From Paraburkholderia tropica (GTDB lineage Bacteria; Pseudomonadota; Gammaproteobacteria; Burkholderiales; Burkholderiaceae): a stretch of DNA of 64,000 nucleotides. The notes below the pieces were generated by a model that saw only the letters and a program-made list of their open reading frames with translations, did no database searches and was not told the origin of the DNA. The stretch is taken from assembly GCF_914484835.1 (NCBI RefSeq), contig NZ_CAJZAR010000068.1:248001-312000 (forward strand). The letters are read 5' to 3'. Below are positions 50,702-58,599 of this stretch, one piece after another (the stretch's first letter is position 1; every line of letters begins with the position of its first letter). A program made the translations under genes and the position numbers.

Positions 50702-51583
50702 TCAGAGCCCTCCGTTGGCGCGCGCGCCGCCCGTGAAGCGCAATTGCAGCGCGTAAAGCGAGAGCGTCACGGCGAGCAGCACGAAAGCCGCCGCGCCCGC
50801 GAGTCCCCAGTTCAGCAACTCCTGCACCAGTTGCGCGACGAGTTCGGCGAGCATCATGTATTGCGCGCCGCCGAGCAGCGCCGGCGTGACGAAATAACCG
50901 AGCGCCATCACGAACACCATCAGCGCGCCCGAAGCGATGCCCGGCATCGCCAGCGGCACGAGGATGCGCCAGAAGGCTTGCCAGCGGTTCGCGCCGCACA
51001 CGGCGGCCGCGCGCAAGGTGGAAGGATCGATGCTGCGCAGCGTGGCGTGCAGCGGCATCACGAGGAACGGCAACATAATGTAGGTCATGCCGATCGTCAC
51101 GCCGACGAGATTGTTCACGAGCGCCAGCGGTTCATTGATGAGGCCGGCCGCCATCAGCATCCGATTGATCGGCCCCGTGGCCTGAAGCAGCACCATCCAC
51201 GCGAACGTGCGCGCCAGCAGATTCGTCCACATCGACAGCAGCAGAATCGAAAACAGCAGCGAACTCAGCTTGCGCGGCGCGATCGCCAGCAGCCATGCCG
51301 TCGGAAAGCCGATCGCCACTGTCGCCACCGTCACGACGGTCGCCACGAGAAACGTGTTGCCGAATACGCGCAAATAGGTGGACGAACCGAGCAACTGCTC
51401 GTAGTTGTGCAGACCCGCTGTGGGCTCCAGCACGCTGCGCAGCAGCAGCGAGAGCACCGGCAGCATGAAGAAAATCACGAGGAGCACGATCCCCGGAATC
51501 AACAGGCGGATGTTGCGCCAGTCGCGGCGCGCGCGCGTCGGCGTGGCCGGCGGATGGGCAACGGTACTCAGAACGTTGGGCAT
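50702..51583 (-). CDS. Polyamine-type ABC transporter permease (PotB type)
   Basis: A 293-aa permease with six membrane segments: RLLIPGIVLLVIFFMLPVLSLLLRSV first, and an EAA loop DPSTLRAAAVCGANRWQAFWRILVPLAMPGI. It is the PotB/YdcU-type partner of the next gene. GTAGGAGA lies just upstream of its ATG. It follows the binding-protein gene by 86 bp and precedes the PotC-type gene by one base. Confidence 0.92.
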   Translation of the reverse strand: MPNVLSTVAHPPATPTRARRDWRNIRLLIPGIVLLVIFFMLPVLSLLLRSVLEPTAGLHNYEQLLGSSTYLRVFGNTFLVATVVTVATVAIGFPTAWLLAIAPRKLSSLLFSILLLSMWTNLLARTFAWMVLLQATGPINRMLMAAGLINEPLALVNNLVGVTIGMTYIMLPFLVMPLHATLRSIDPSTLRAAAVCGANRWQAFWRILVPLAMPGIASGALMVFVMALGYFVTPALLGGAQYMMLAELVAQLVQELLNWGLAGAAAFVLLAVTLSLYALQLRFTGGARANGGL

Positions 51584-51669
51584 GATGTCTCCTACGGGTC
51601 TCCTGCGGCGATCGTTCGCGATCAGGCGCGTGCGTTTATTTCGATGCTATTTCGGTGCTATTTCTATGC

Positions 51670-52701
51670 TTATTTCGATTGCCATGCGTACCAGCGCTTC
51701 GCGATGGCGTCGCGATTGTCGGCCCAGTACTTCATGTCGAGATTGATCTGCGAGGTCTTGTACTGGTCGGGCAAGGTCTTGGCGACGGCAGCCGGCATCA
51801 TGGCCGCCGACTTCACGTTGATCGGCGCATAACCGGTGTCCTGCGCGAATTTCGCCTGCGCCTGCGGGCTCGTCGCGACGGCGAGAAACTTCATCGCTTC
51901 GGCTTTGTGCTTCGCGCCCTTGGGAATCACGAGCATGTCCGCAGCGGTCAGGTTCTGATTCCACGAGATGCCGACCGGCACGCCCGTCTGTTCGAGCGCA
52001 TGCAAACGCCCGTTCCAGAACATGCCGATGGGCGCTTCGCCCGACGCCAACAACTGTTGCGACTGCGCGCCGCCGCTCCACCAGACGATGCTGCTCTTGA
52101 TGGTGTCGAGTTTCTTGAAGGCGCGGTCGAGATCGAGCGGATAGAGTTTGTTGGGCGGCACGCCGTCGGCGAGCAGCGCGATTTCGAGCACGCCGGGCGC
52201 CGACCACTTATAGAACGTGCGCTTGCCGGGGAATTTCTTCGTATCGAACAGATCGGCCCAGGTTTGCGGCTGCGCGCCCTTGTAATTCGATTTGTTATAG
52301 CCGAGGACAAACGAGTAATAGAAGCTGCCCACTGCGCTGCCACTCGAAAAGCGCGGATCGAGTTCGTCCTTTTTGACGACGCTGTAATCGATCGGCTCGA
52401 TCAGACCCGCCTTCTGCGCGGCGTAAGCGAAGTCGCCTTCCACGTCCACGACGTCCCAGTTCACGTTGCCGCTGTCGACCATCGCCTTGAGCTTGCCGTA
52501 GTCGGTCGGGCCGTCCATCAGCACGTTGACGCTGCTCGATTGCGTAAAGGGCTGCGCCCAGTTCTTCTGCTGCGAGGACTGCGTGGTGCCGCCCCAGCTC
52601 GTGAATACGATCGGATCGGCGGCAAGCGCGGGCGCGGCGTTGAAAGCCGACGCGCACAGCGCGATCAGCGGCGTCATCATCAGGGTGCGTGTGCTGTTCA
52701 T
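51670..52701 (-). CDS. Polyamine-type extracellular substrate-binding protein (PotD family)
   Basis: From the ATG at 52701 (AAGGAC upstream) the product is 343 aa with a signal peptide (cut after PALA near residue 29). The mature part begins DPIVFTSWGGTTQSSQQKNW, the typical PotD/PotF-like strand, with later AMVDSGNVNWDVVDVEG, TWADLFDTKKFPGKR and GEAPIGMFWNGRL. It captures the ligand in the periplasm and is the first gene of the five-gene operon ending with the FadR-type regulator. The ligand may be a polyamine or another cationic amine or carboxylate; the sequence cannot decide. Confidence 0.9.
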   Translation of the reverse strand: MNSTRTLMMTPLIALCASAFNAAPALAADPIVFTSWGGTTQSSQQKNWAQPFTQSSSVNVLMDGPTDYGKLKAMVDSGNVNWDVVDVEGDFAYAAQKAGLIEPIDYSVVKKDELDPRFSSGSAVGSFYYSFVLGYNKSNYKGAQPQTWADLFDTKKFPGKRTFYKWSAPGVLEIALLADGVPPNKLYPLDLDRAFKKLDTIKSSIVWWSGGAQSQQLLASGEAPIGMFWNGRLHALEQTGVPVGISWNQNLTAADMLVIPKGAKHKAEAMKFLAVATSPQAQAKFAQDTGYAPINVKSAAMMPAAVAKTLPDQYKTSQINLDMKYWADNRDAIAKRWYAWQSK

Positions 52702-52873
52702 TTCCATGTCCTTGGGAATCAATGGTGCTGAATCGTGTAACGGTCAGGCCAGCGTCGAACGTCGCGCGGGCTTCAGAATGGTTTGCTGCCTCTTATTTAC
52801 TTCGTGATACTGAATTTTTTGTCTGATTGATTGCCGGATGCGCCGATTGACTCAACCGGCCTGCGATCTGTGA

Positions 52874-53830
52874 TCAGTGCGCGGCGGCGAGCGTCTGAAC
52901 CGTGCCCGCTTCCGTATCGCCGACATAGATGCCGAAAGCGTCCTCGCTGCGTTCGCGCACATAACGCTGCAACATCGAGCGCACGGCTTCGTCGCGCAGT
53001 TCGCCCCACGGAATCCGCGCGAGCGGCACGATATGAATCGCGTTGTCCATCATCGCCGCGCCGCTGCTGTTCACTCGGCCACGGTAATACACGTGCACGC
53101 TCGACGACGGCCCCTGTCCCGCTTCGAACACGGCGAACAGAAAGTCCAGATGCGCCACCAGGCCAAGTTTCGCGAGCACGCCGCGCAGACTGGCCGCGTC
53201 GCTCGCCGGTTCGAGCTTGACGCCCGTCGGCAACGCGAAACCCTCGGGCGTTTCGAGCAGCACCAGGCCGTCGCGGTGTTCGAGAATCGCGCCCACTTGC
53301 GCACGCGCCCCCGTGGCGGCCAGCGCATCCTGCGAGAGGCTGAAGTTGACATACGCGCCGCGGCAATAGCCCAGCGGCGATGAGTTCGTGTGGACGAAAT
53401 CGACGACGCGTCCGATCAGAATGATGTGATCGCCCGCATCGACGACTTCATGCGTGCGGCAATCGAACGTCGCCGACGCGCCTTCCATGACAGGCGCGCC
53501 CGTCGCGCGCGCACGCCAGGCGACCTGCGCGAATTTGTCGGCGGATTTCGACGCGAAGACGCTGGAGACGTTTTTCTGGCTTTCCGCGAGCACGCTGACT
53601 GCGAAATGATCGGTGGTGGAGAACACCGCGTGGCTCGATGCGGTCTTTGCAATGCACACGAGAATCAGCGGCGGATCGAGCGACACCGACGTGAACGAAT
53701 TGGCCGTGAAGCCGCGCGGCGAGCCGTCCGGCTGGATCGTGGTGACGACCGTCACGCCCGTGACGAAGGCACCCAGCGCACGACGAAATTCGGCGACGTC
53801 GAAAATCGGTTCGATGATCGGCTCAGACAT
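52874..53830 (-). CDS. Flavin reductase fused to a degenerate Nudix-like domain (copy 2)
   Basis: The 318-aa protein, with GGAGAAC before the ATG at 53830, has the same two-part build as the protein at 40056-40979. Residues 12-165 are a flavin reductase (FRRALGAFVTGVTVVTTIQPDG, GFTANSFTSVSLDPPLILVCIA, HFAVSVLAESQKN). Residues 176-318 start AQVGAILEHRDGLVLLETPEGFALPTG and lack the Nudix REXXEE signature; the tail SMLQRYVRERSED to YVGDTEAGTV matches copy 1. It may serve the same monooxygenase or another one. Two TATGG-N4-CCATA sites lie upstream (54039-54093), linking it to the operon at 38.7 kb. Confidence 0.82.
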   Translation of the reverse strand: MSEPIIEPIFDVAEFRRALGAFVTGVTVVTTIQPDGSPRGFTANSFTSVSLDPPLILVCIAKTASSHAVFSTTDHFAVSVLAESQKNVSSVFASKSADKFAQVAWRARATGAPVMEGASATFDCRTHEVVDAGDHIILIGRVVDFVHTNSSPLGYCRGAYVNFSLSQDALAATGARAQVGAILEHRDGLVLLETPEGFALPTGVKLEPASDAASLRGVLAKLGLVAHLDFLFAVFEAGQGPSSSVHVYYRGRVNSSGAAMMDNAIHIVPLARIPWGELRDEAVRSMLQRYVRERSEDAFGIYVGDTEAGTVQTLAAAH

Positions 53831-54313
53831 GATGTTCTCCACGATTCCTGATAGTGGGCAGAGGGCTTCGACGACCTGGCGGGCCGTCTTGAGTTGCTTC
53901 GTCGCTTCGTCGAATTACGCAGCAATTACATAGGATGGCGAATCGTTAGCCGTGGTCATGGCGACCGCAAGTTCGCTCCAACCTCACCCGCTTCACCCGC
54001 CCCAACCGCCTGCCCGTGCTCCCGTCGATGCGGAAGATTATGGTATGCCATACTATCGACTACCATGCGGACTAAATATTATGGAATACCATAGGTAGAC
54101 GACGCGCATGGCTGGCACGAATGCCGCCTGCCGGCGGTCGTGCACAAGGGCGATCAAAGATGCGATGAATGGGGCGTCAGGCGCGCCGGAGGCGGCGCTG
54201 TGAGGGCTCAGACAGGGAAAGCGCGCGGGCCGCCGCTGCGGGCGGACGAACGCAGGCCGCCGGGCACCTGGCCGGCGGCCGCAGGCGCGTGATGCGCCAA
54301 AGGAAGATCAGGC
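53831..54313. other. Intergenic region upstream of the second flavin reductase
   Basis: The 483 bp between the reductase gene and the FadR-type gene (both leftward) contain two operator-like palindromes at 54039-54093. The part at 54100-54313 is GC-rich and shows no gene or terminator that I can recognise. Confidence 0.5.
54039..54093. promoter_or_regulatory. Two TATGG-N4-CCATA operator-like palindromes
   Basis: TATGG-TATG-CCATA (54039-54052) and TATGG-AATA-CCATA (54080-54093) have perfect 5-bp arms and lie 41 bp apart, about four helical turns. They are upstream of the second flavin reductase gene and downstream of the FadR-type gene at 54314-55000, the probable binder. Confidence 0.65.
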
Positions 54314-55000
54314 TCAGGCGGCTTCGCCGCCTTCTCCGCGCGCCGCCAGTGCGGCCAGCGCGAGTTCGGCCGTCCGCTTGATATGCGCAATCGAAGCCGC
54401 GAAGGCCGCGTCGCCGTCGCGCCGCTCGATGGCATCGAGCATCTTGTTCATTTCGCGATTCGACTCGCCGCTGCGTCCGGGCGTGGCGATCGTCAGCGCG
54501 CGCAGGCGGTTGATGCGCGCGTTCAGCGTCTTGACCACCGCGAGCGACACCGTCTTTTGCGCGCCCTCGAACAGCGCCTCGTAGAAACGCTCCGTATGCG
54601 CGAGCACGGTCGGCAGATCCCCGGACTTGAACGCCGCCTCGATCTCCTTGCGGATATCGCGCAACTGCTTGACGAGCTCGGGCGTGGATTGCTCGGCGCA
54701 GGCGCGCGCAGCGTTCGCCTCGAGCAGACCGCGCAATTCGTAAATCTCGCTGACCTGCGCGGGATTCAGTTGCGCGACGACCGGCCCTTGACGCGCGATC
54801 ACCTCCACGAGCCCTTCCGTTTCCAGGTGCCGCAGCACCTCGCGCACGATGGTGCGGCTCACGCCCAGTTCATCGCAGAGCGTGCGTTCGACAAGGCGCG
54901 CGCCCGGCTTGAAATAGCCCTGCACGATGGCGTCGCGCAGCTTATCCAGCGTCAGTTCACGGAGGGTTTTGGTTTCGCGGACGATTTTTAGATCTGACAT
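54314..55000 (-). CDS. FadR-type GntR regulator (probable regulator of the flavin monooxygenase regulon)
   Basis: A 228-aa protein with GntR winged helix (ARLVERTLCDELGVSRTIVREVLRHLETEGLVEVIARQGPVV) and an FCD ligand domain (EIYELRGLLEANAARACAEQ onwards). It shares most of the recognition helix with the regulator at 48054-48773. TATGG-N4-CCATA-type sites lie upstream of its own gene (55052-55065), upstream of the second flavin reductase and before the DUF1185-led operon, so it is the best candidate to control all three. The ligand is presumably the substrate or an intermediate of that pathway. Confidence 0.9.
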   Translation of the reverse strand: MSDLKIVRETKTLRELTLDKLRDAIVQGYFKPGARLVERTLCDELGVSRTIVREVLRHLETEGLVEVIARQGPVVAQLNPAQVSEIYELRGLLEANAARACAEQSTPELVKQLRDIRKEIEAAFKSGDLPTVLAHTERFYEALFEGAQKTVSLAVVKTLNARINRLRALTIATPGRSGESNREMNKMLDAIERRDGDAAFAASIAHIKRTAELALAALAARGEGGEAA

Positions 55001-55051
55001 AGGGCGCGTAAGGTGAACGGAGAGGAAAGCCGCACGATGACCAATCGGCGA

Positions 55052-55065
55052 CTTGGAATGCCATA
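55052..55065. promoter_or_regulatory. Operator-like site upstream of the FadR-type gene
   Basis: CTTGG-AATG-CCATA is the same motif with one arm mismatch, 52 bp upstream of the regulator's start codon. It suggests autoregulation. Confidence 0.45.
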
Positions 55066-55300
55066 TTATCCCGCATACGGAAAGTGTGCCACTTTTGTAA
55101 GGTATTTCACTGAGAAAGGGATTCGTCTCGATGAAATCCCGGCACTTCGGCGCGCGCGTTTCTGCAAAACGGTGGTGCCGTGTCTTTTGAAGGCGGGTTG
55201 TAGCGGGGCTTGACCGTTAGTTGCAAACGGTAGATCAACGCGAATAGCCGTGGGCAATAAAAAATCGCGTTCAATGGAAATCGAAAAGGAATGAAAAGCG

Positions 55301-55314
55301 CGAAAGCGCTTTCG
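55301..55314. promoter_or_regulatory. Orphan LacI-operator-like palindrome
   Basis: CGAAAGCGCTTTCG is fully symmetric with the AAAGCGCTTT core seen in many LacI-family operators. It lies downstream of the leftward flavoprotein gene, so it may also be chance or part of a weak hairpin. Confidence 0.3.
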
Positions 55315-55412
55315 GGCTATCGGCGTCTAGCGGCAAGCAATCGCGTGGCTCAGCGCGAAAGCGAGAGCGAAACACCGATCTCGCCCGCTCCCGCACCTCT
55401 CCCTGCATCAGA

Positions 55413-56690
55413 TCACATGCGCTTGCACGCCTCATGCAGCGTATTCAGCCGGCGCACCGGCTCCGCGACATACGGATTGCTTTCGTCCCACGCATAACCG
55501 GCCAGCACCGAGCTAATCATGCGGCGAATCAGCGGCGTCTGACGCGGGTAATAAATAATGTCCTGCAATTCGCCCGAATACCAGCGCTCGACGAAAGCAC
55601 GGAACGTATCGATACCCTTGCGCAACGGCACATCGTATTCGTTCTGCCAATCCGCCGCTTCGCCATTCAGCACGCGATCCACGACCTTCGCGGCCATATG
55701 CGCGGAGCGCAGTGCAATCGTCACGCCCGACGAAAAGACTGGATCGAGAAACTCGCCCGCATTGCCGAGCAACGCATAACCCGCGCCGTGCAAACGTTCG
55801 ACATTCGCCGAATAGCCGCCGATCTGCCGAACCGGCATCAGGAACGGCGCATCGCCGATCAAGCGATTGAGCGTCGGCTCCTCGCGAATCAACGCGCGCA
55901 GACGCGCCTCGCGCTCGGCCTCCGGGATATCGAAGAACGCCGCCTCGGCCACGCAGCCCACCGACGAGCGGCCGCCCGCCAGCGGAATCATCCAGAACCA
56001 CACATCGCGATGCTCGGGGTGCGTCGCCACGCAAATCTTGTTGCGATCGAAATCGTCGAGCGCGAGACCATCGCGCACGTGGCTGAAAATCGCCGCGCGC
56101 GTCGGCAGACCGGTGGGCGCTTCCAGGTTCAGAAGGCGCGGCAGCACGCGTCCGAAACCGCTCGCGTCGAGCACGAAACGCGCACGCACTTCATAGCGCG
56201 TTTCGCTTTCGTCGACGACTTCGAGCAGCGGCTCATCGCCCGGCTGCATCGCCAGCACCGTATGGCCGAAGCGCACTTCGGCGCCCTGTTGCGCGGCGCA
56301 CTGGATCAGCAGCTCGTCGAATTTCGCGCGCTCCACCTGGTACGTGGTGCCCCAGCCCGGCGAATGCTTGTCGCGGAAGTCATACGCGGTGAACTGATCG
56401 CGCCACATAAACTGCGCGCCGTTCTTGTACTGAAAGCCGGCCTCGACAACGGCCTGCAACATGCCCGCTTCCTCGAGATATTCCATGCTCTGCGGCAGCA
56501 GGCTTTCGCCGATCGAGAAGCGCGGAAAATGCTGACGTTCGAGCACCAGCACCGAACGCCCGCTCTTGCGCAACAGCGCCGCCGCCACTGCACCCGAGGG
56601 ACCGGCGCCGATGATCGCCACGTCAACGCTTTCGCTACGGCCAGCGCGTTCCGATTGCTGATTCACTGACTCCTCCCGACTCTGTTCCAT
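55413..56690 (-). CDS. Halogenase-like FAD-dependent oxidoreductase of the APE-type cluster
   Basis: From the ATG at 56690 (AGGAAGG upstream) the product is 425 aa. It has the FAD-binding GxGxxG (VAIIGAGPSGAVAA, near residues 24-37), FPRFSIGESLLPQS, an intermediate-type Lys89 in FQYKNGAQFMW, and WFWMIP (231-236), the WxWxIP motif typical of flavin-dependent halogenases. Such enzymes are found in xanthomonadin- and flexirubin-type aryl polyene clusters, where they may halogenate or hydroxylate the aryl head group. The gene is divergent from the methyltransferase gene. The true reaction (halogenation or another flavin oxidation) cannot be settled from motifs alone. Confidence 0.83.
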   Translation of the reverse strand: MEQSREESVNQQSERAGRSESVDVAIIGAGPSGAVAAALLRKSGRSVLVLERQHFPRFSIGESLLPQSMEYLEEAGMLQAVVEAGFQYKNGAQFMWRDQFTAYDFRDKHSPGWGTTYQVERAKFDELLIQCAAQQGAEVRFGHTVLAMQPGDEPLLEVVDESETRYEVRARFVLDASGFGRVLPRLLNLEAPTGLPTRAAIFSHVRDGLALDDFDRNKICVATHPEHRDVWFWMIPLAGGRSSVGCVAEAAFFDIPEAEREARLRALIREEPTLNRLIGDAPFLMPVRQIGGYSANVERLHGAGYALLGNAGEFLDPVFSSGVTIALRSAHMAAKVVDRVLNGEAADWQNEYDVPLRKGIDTFRAFVERWYSGELQDIIYYPRQTPLIRRMISSVLAGYAWDESNPYVAEPVRRLNTLHEACKRM

Positions 56691-56812
56691 ACACCTTCCT
56701 GTACCTTGATTGCGCGTTGCGCATTCGTTGACGACTTCACCGCCTCGCGCAGCATGCTTGCCATTACAATGCCCGTTCTTTGTCCACGACCGAATATGCA
56801 TCGGGGAAAAAT

Positions 56813-57577
56813 ATGTCGGTTTCCGAATCAAATGTTGTGCCGTTCGTGCCGGAAACGGCATTCGGCATCTGGTTTCTCCGCACCCACACGTGGGAGCATC
56901 ACGTCCTGCGCGTGGCGATCAACGATCTCAAGCGACTGATCGATCAGCCGCTGCCTCAAGCGCCCACGATCGTCGACGTCGGCTGCGGCCAGGGCAAGTC
57001 GTTCCCTCTGCTCGCCGAGGCCTTCCGTCCGCGCCGCATCGTCGGCATCGACTATCACGAGGCTTCGCTCGAACTCGCGACGCAAGCGGCGCGCGCGGTT
57101 CAGCAGCGCCAGCAGTCACAGGCATCGCAGACGCAGACGCAGACGCAGACGGCATTCGACGTGCTGCACGGCGACTGCGCGAACCTGCCCTTGCCTTCGG
57201 CCAGCGCCGACATCGTGTTCTGCCACCAGACCTTTCATCATCTGGTCGAGCAGGAGCGCGCGCTCGCGGAATTCCATCGCGTGCTGAAGCCGGGCGGCGT
57301 TTTGCTGTTTGCCGAATCCACCGAAGCCTATATTCGCTCGTGGGTCATTCGTCTGCTGTTTCGCCATCCCATGCAGGTGCAAAAAAGCGCCGACGGCTAC
57401 CTCGGCATGATACGCCACGCAGGTTTCCGCTTCGCCGAGCACAATGTCTCGCTCCCTTATTTGTGGTGGAGCCGCGCGGCGGATTTCGGTCTGTTCGAGC
57501 GCCTCGGCCTGCATCATCCGAAGCCCGGCAAGCGCCGCGAAACGCTGGTGAACGTTGCCGCGGTGAAAGCGCAGTAA
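56813..57577 (+). CDS. Class I SAM-dependent methyltransferase (APE-type cluster)
   Basis: From the ATG at 56813 (GGGGAAAAAT upstream) the product is 254 aa. The SAM-binding motif I is TIVDVGCGQGKSFPLL (residues 52-67), motif II reads RIVGIDYHEASLELA, then DIVFCHQTFHHLVEQ and LAEFHRVLKPGGVLLFAE, the classic UbiE-like order. A Gln-rich stretch between the motifs (QQRQQSQASQTQTQTQT) comes from a CAGACG tandem repeat. In APE clusters a methyltransferase modifies the aryl head group. It is divergent from the halogenase-like gene and transcribed against the rest of the cluster. Confidence 0.88.
   Translation: MSVSESNVVPFVPETAFGIWFLRTHTWEHHVLRVAINDLKRLIDQPLPQAPTIVDVGCGQGKSFPLLAEAFRPRRIVGIDYHEASLELATQAARAVQQRQQSQASQTQTQTQTAFDVLHGDCANLPLPSASADIVFCHQTFHHLVEQERALAEFHRVLKPGGVLLFAESTEAYIRSWVIRLLFRHPMQVQKSADGYLGMIRHAGFRFAEHNVSLPYLWWSRAADFGLFERLGLHHPKPGKRRETLVNVAAVKAQ
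57128..57151. repeat. CAGACG tandem repeat (four copies) inside the methyltransferase gene
   Basis: Four perfect CAGACG units encode the Gln-Thr run. Being a multiple of three, changes in copy number would keep the frame. Confidence 0.8.
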
Positions 57578-57594
57578 ACCAGGCGCGCAAACGG

Positions 57595-57620
57595 CGCGGC
57601 GCGTATTGTCACGCGCCGCG
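57595..57620. terminator. GC-rich hairpin between convergent genes
   Basis: CGCGGCGCGT (57595-57604) and ACGCGCCGCG (57611-57620) pair perfectly around ATTGTC. It lies between the convergent methyltransferase and exported-protein genes and may act as a terminator, although the adjacent run on the plus strand is of A, not T. Confidence 0.45.
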
Positions 57621-57643
57621 GCCCGAAAAAAATCGAAAAATAA

Positions 57644-58084
57644 TTACTTCGCGCCCTTCAACGCCACCACGTCGCCCACCAGCGCCACGCCCGCGATCAT
57701 CGTGCCCGCGCCGCACGTGAAGTCCGTCGGGCTCTCGGTCAGGTTGTTACGGTAATTGCTCTTGATGTTGATGACCGCGTTGCCGCCCTGCTGGCGCGCG
57801 CGCTCCTGCAACTCGCGCACCGCCGAAAGAAACACGTGCTGGCAGGCTTCTTCATCGCTCTTGTTGAGCGCGTTCGTCTTCTTGTTGGTCGCGATGGTTC
57901 CCATCGTTTTTTTCACGGCCGGATGCTTCTGGCCCGCGAAATACAGCGCAATATCGTCGCCCACTTTGCCCGGCTCGCTTTGCAGCGCGTCGGCCACCGG
58001 ATAGGTGTCCACCGTATCGCGCGCCCAGGCATGCGTCGTCACGAAAGCCGCGCACAGCGCGGTCGTCATCCACAGTTTTTTCAT
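57644..58084 (-). CDS. Exported protein of the APE-type cluster (paralogue 1)
   Basis: A 146-aa protein with a signal peptide (cut after AWA near residue 21). The mature part includes VGDDIALYFAGQKHPAVKK, four cysteine-bearing strands or loops (EEACQHV, FTCGAGT), RQQGGNAVINIKSNYRNN and a hydrophobic C-terminus MIAGVALVGDVVAL. It is the type often mislabelled excinuclease ATPase subunit in APE clusters; it has no ATPase motif. It is a clear paralogue of the next gene (NAVINxxSxxxxN, CGxGxxxA, GDxVxL). Function unknown; perhaps a periplasmic carrier or assembly protein. Confidence 0.8.
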   Translation of the reverse strand: MKKLWMTTALCAAFVTTHAWARDTVDTYPVADALQSEPGKVGDDIALYFAGQKHPAVKKTMGTIATNKKTNALNKSDEEACQHVFLSAVRELQERARQQGGNAVINIKSNYRNNLTESPTDFTCGAGTMIAGVALVGDVVALKGAK

Positions 58085-58103
58085 TGTTGCTCTCTCCGCT
58101 GGA

Positions 58104-58553
58104 TCACTGGGCCTGCAGCACGACGAGATCGCCCTTCACGGCGATCGCCGCCGCGCTCGGGCTCACGCCGCAGGTGTATTCGGTCGCCGACTTCGATTCG
58201 TTTTCGTGAAAGCGCGTCGAGACGTTGATGACCGCGTTCGCGCCCTTGCTGCGCGCGTCGGCGCGCAGTTTGCCGACCGCGTCGGCGAGCGCCTTGTTGC
58301 ACGAGACATCGGGGCCGTCCGTCGAACGCGCGATACGCACGGAATGCGACGCTTCGCCGACACGGCGCGCGACCTCGGCATGCGGCTGCGTGCTGAAGTA
58401 GATCGCGATGTCCGCATTGCCTGTCGTCGTCAATGCAGCGGGCGCGGCGGACAGCGCCGGCTGGATCGGCAATGTCTTCAACTGCGTGCCGCAAGCGGCC
58501 AGCGTGAGGCTGACGAACGCGGCGGCGGTCAGCGTGAGGCTCGGTGTTCTCAT
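58104..58553 (-). CDS. Lipoprotein of the APE-type cluster (paralogue 2)
   Basis: A 149-aa lipoprotein: the N-terminal hydrophobic stretch ends in the lipobox LAAC (Cys20), so the mature protein is anchored in a membrane. Its mature part parallels the preceding protein: NADIAIYFSTQPHAEVARR, SKGANAVINVSTRFHENE, EYTCGVSPSAAAIAVKGDLVVLQ. The pair looks like a tandem duplication in which one copy has become a lipoprotein. It is 46 bp downstream of the ketosynthase gene on the same strand. Function unknown. Confidence 0.82.
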   Translation of the reverse strand: MRTPSLTLTAAAFVSLTLAACGTQLKTLPIQPALSAAPAALTTTGNADIAIYFSTQPHAEVARRVGEASHSVRIARSTDGPDVSCNKALADAVGKLRADARSKGANAVINVSTRFHENESKSATEYTCGVSPSAAAIAVKGDLVVLQAQ

Positions 58554-58599
58554 AGGTTTTCCTCGTGGTTTTCAGGAGCGCCTGTCACTCACGGCGCGT

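Larger units (their letters stand above)
55001..55412. other. Intergenic region between the regulator and the APE-type cluster
   Basis: Besides the operator-like site at 55052-55065, the 412 bp contain CGAAAGCGCTTTCG (55301-55314), a perfect 14-bp palindrome of the kind bound by LacI-family proteins; no LacI gene is in the window. Short open frames here have no ribosome sites. Nothing else is recognised. Confidence 0.5.

Noticed and set aside
54169..54381. Rightward open frame in the gap before the FadR-type gene
   Set aside because: Arg/Ala/Pro-rich translation typical of a GC-rich shadow, partly antisense to the regulator gene.
55013..55213. Open frame of 66 codons upstream of the FadR-type gene
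   Set aside because: It crosses the operator-like site and has no conserved feature.
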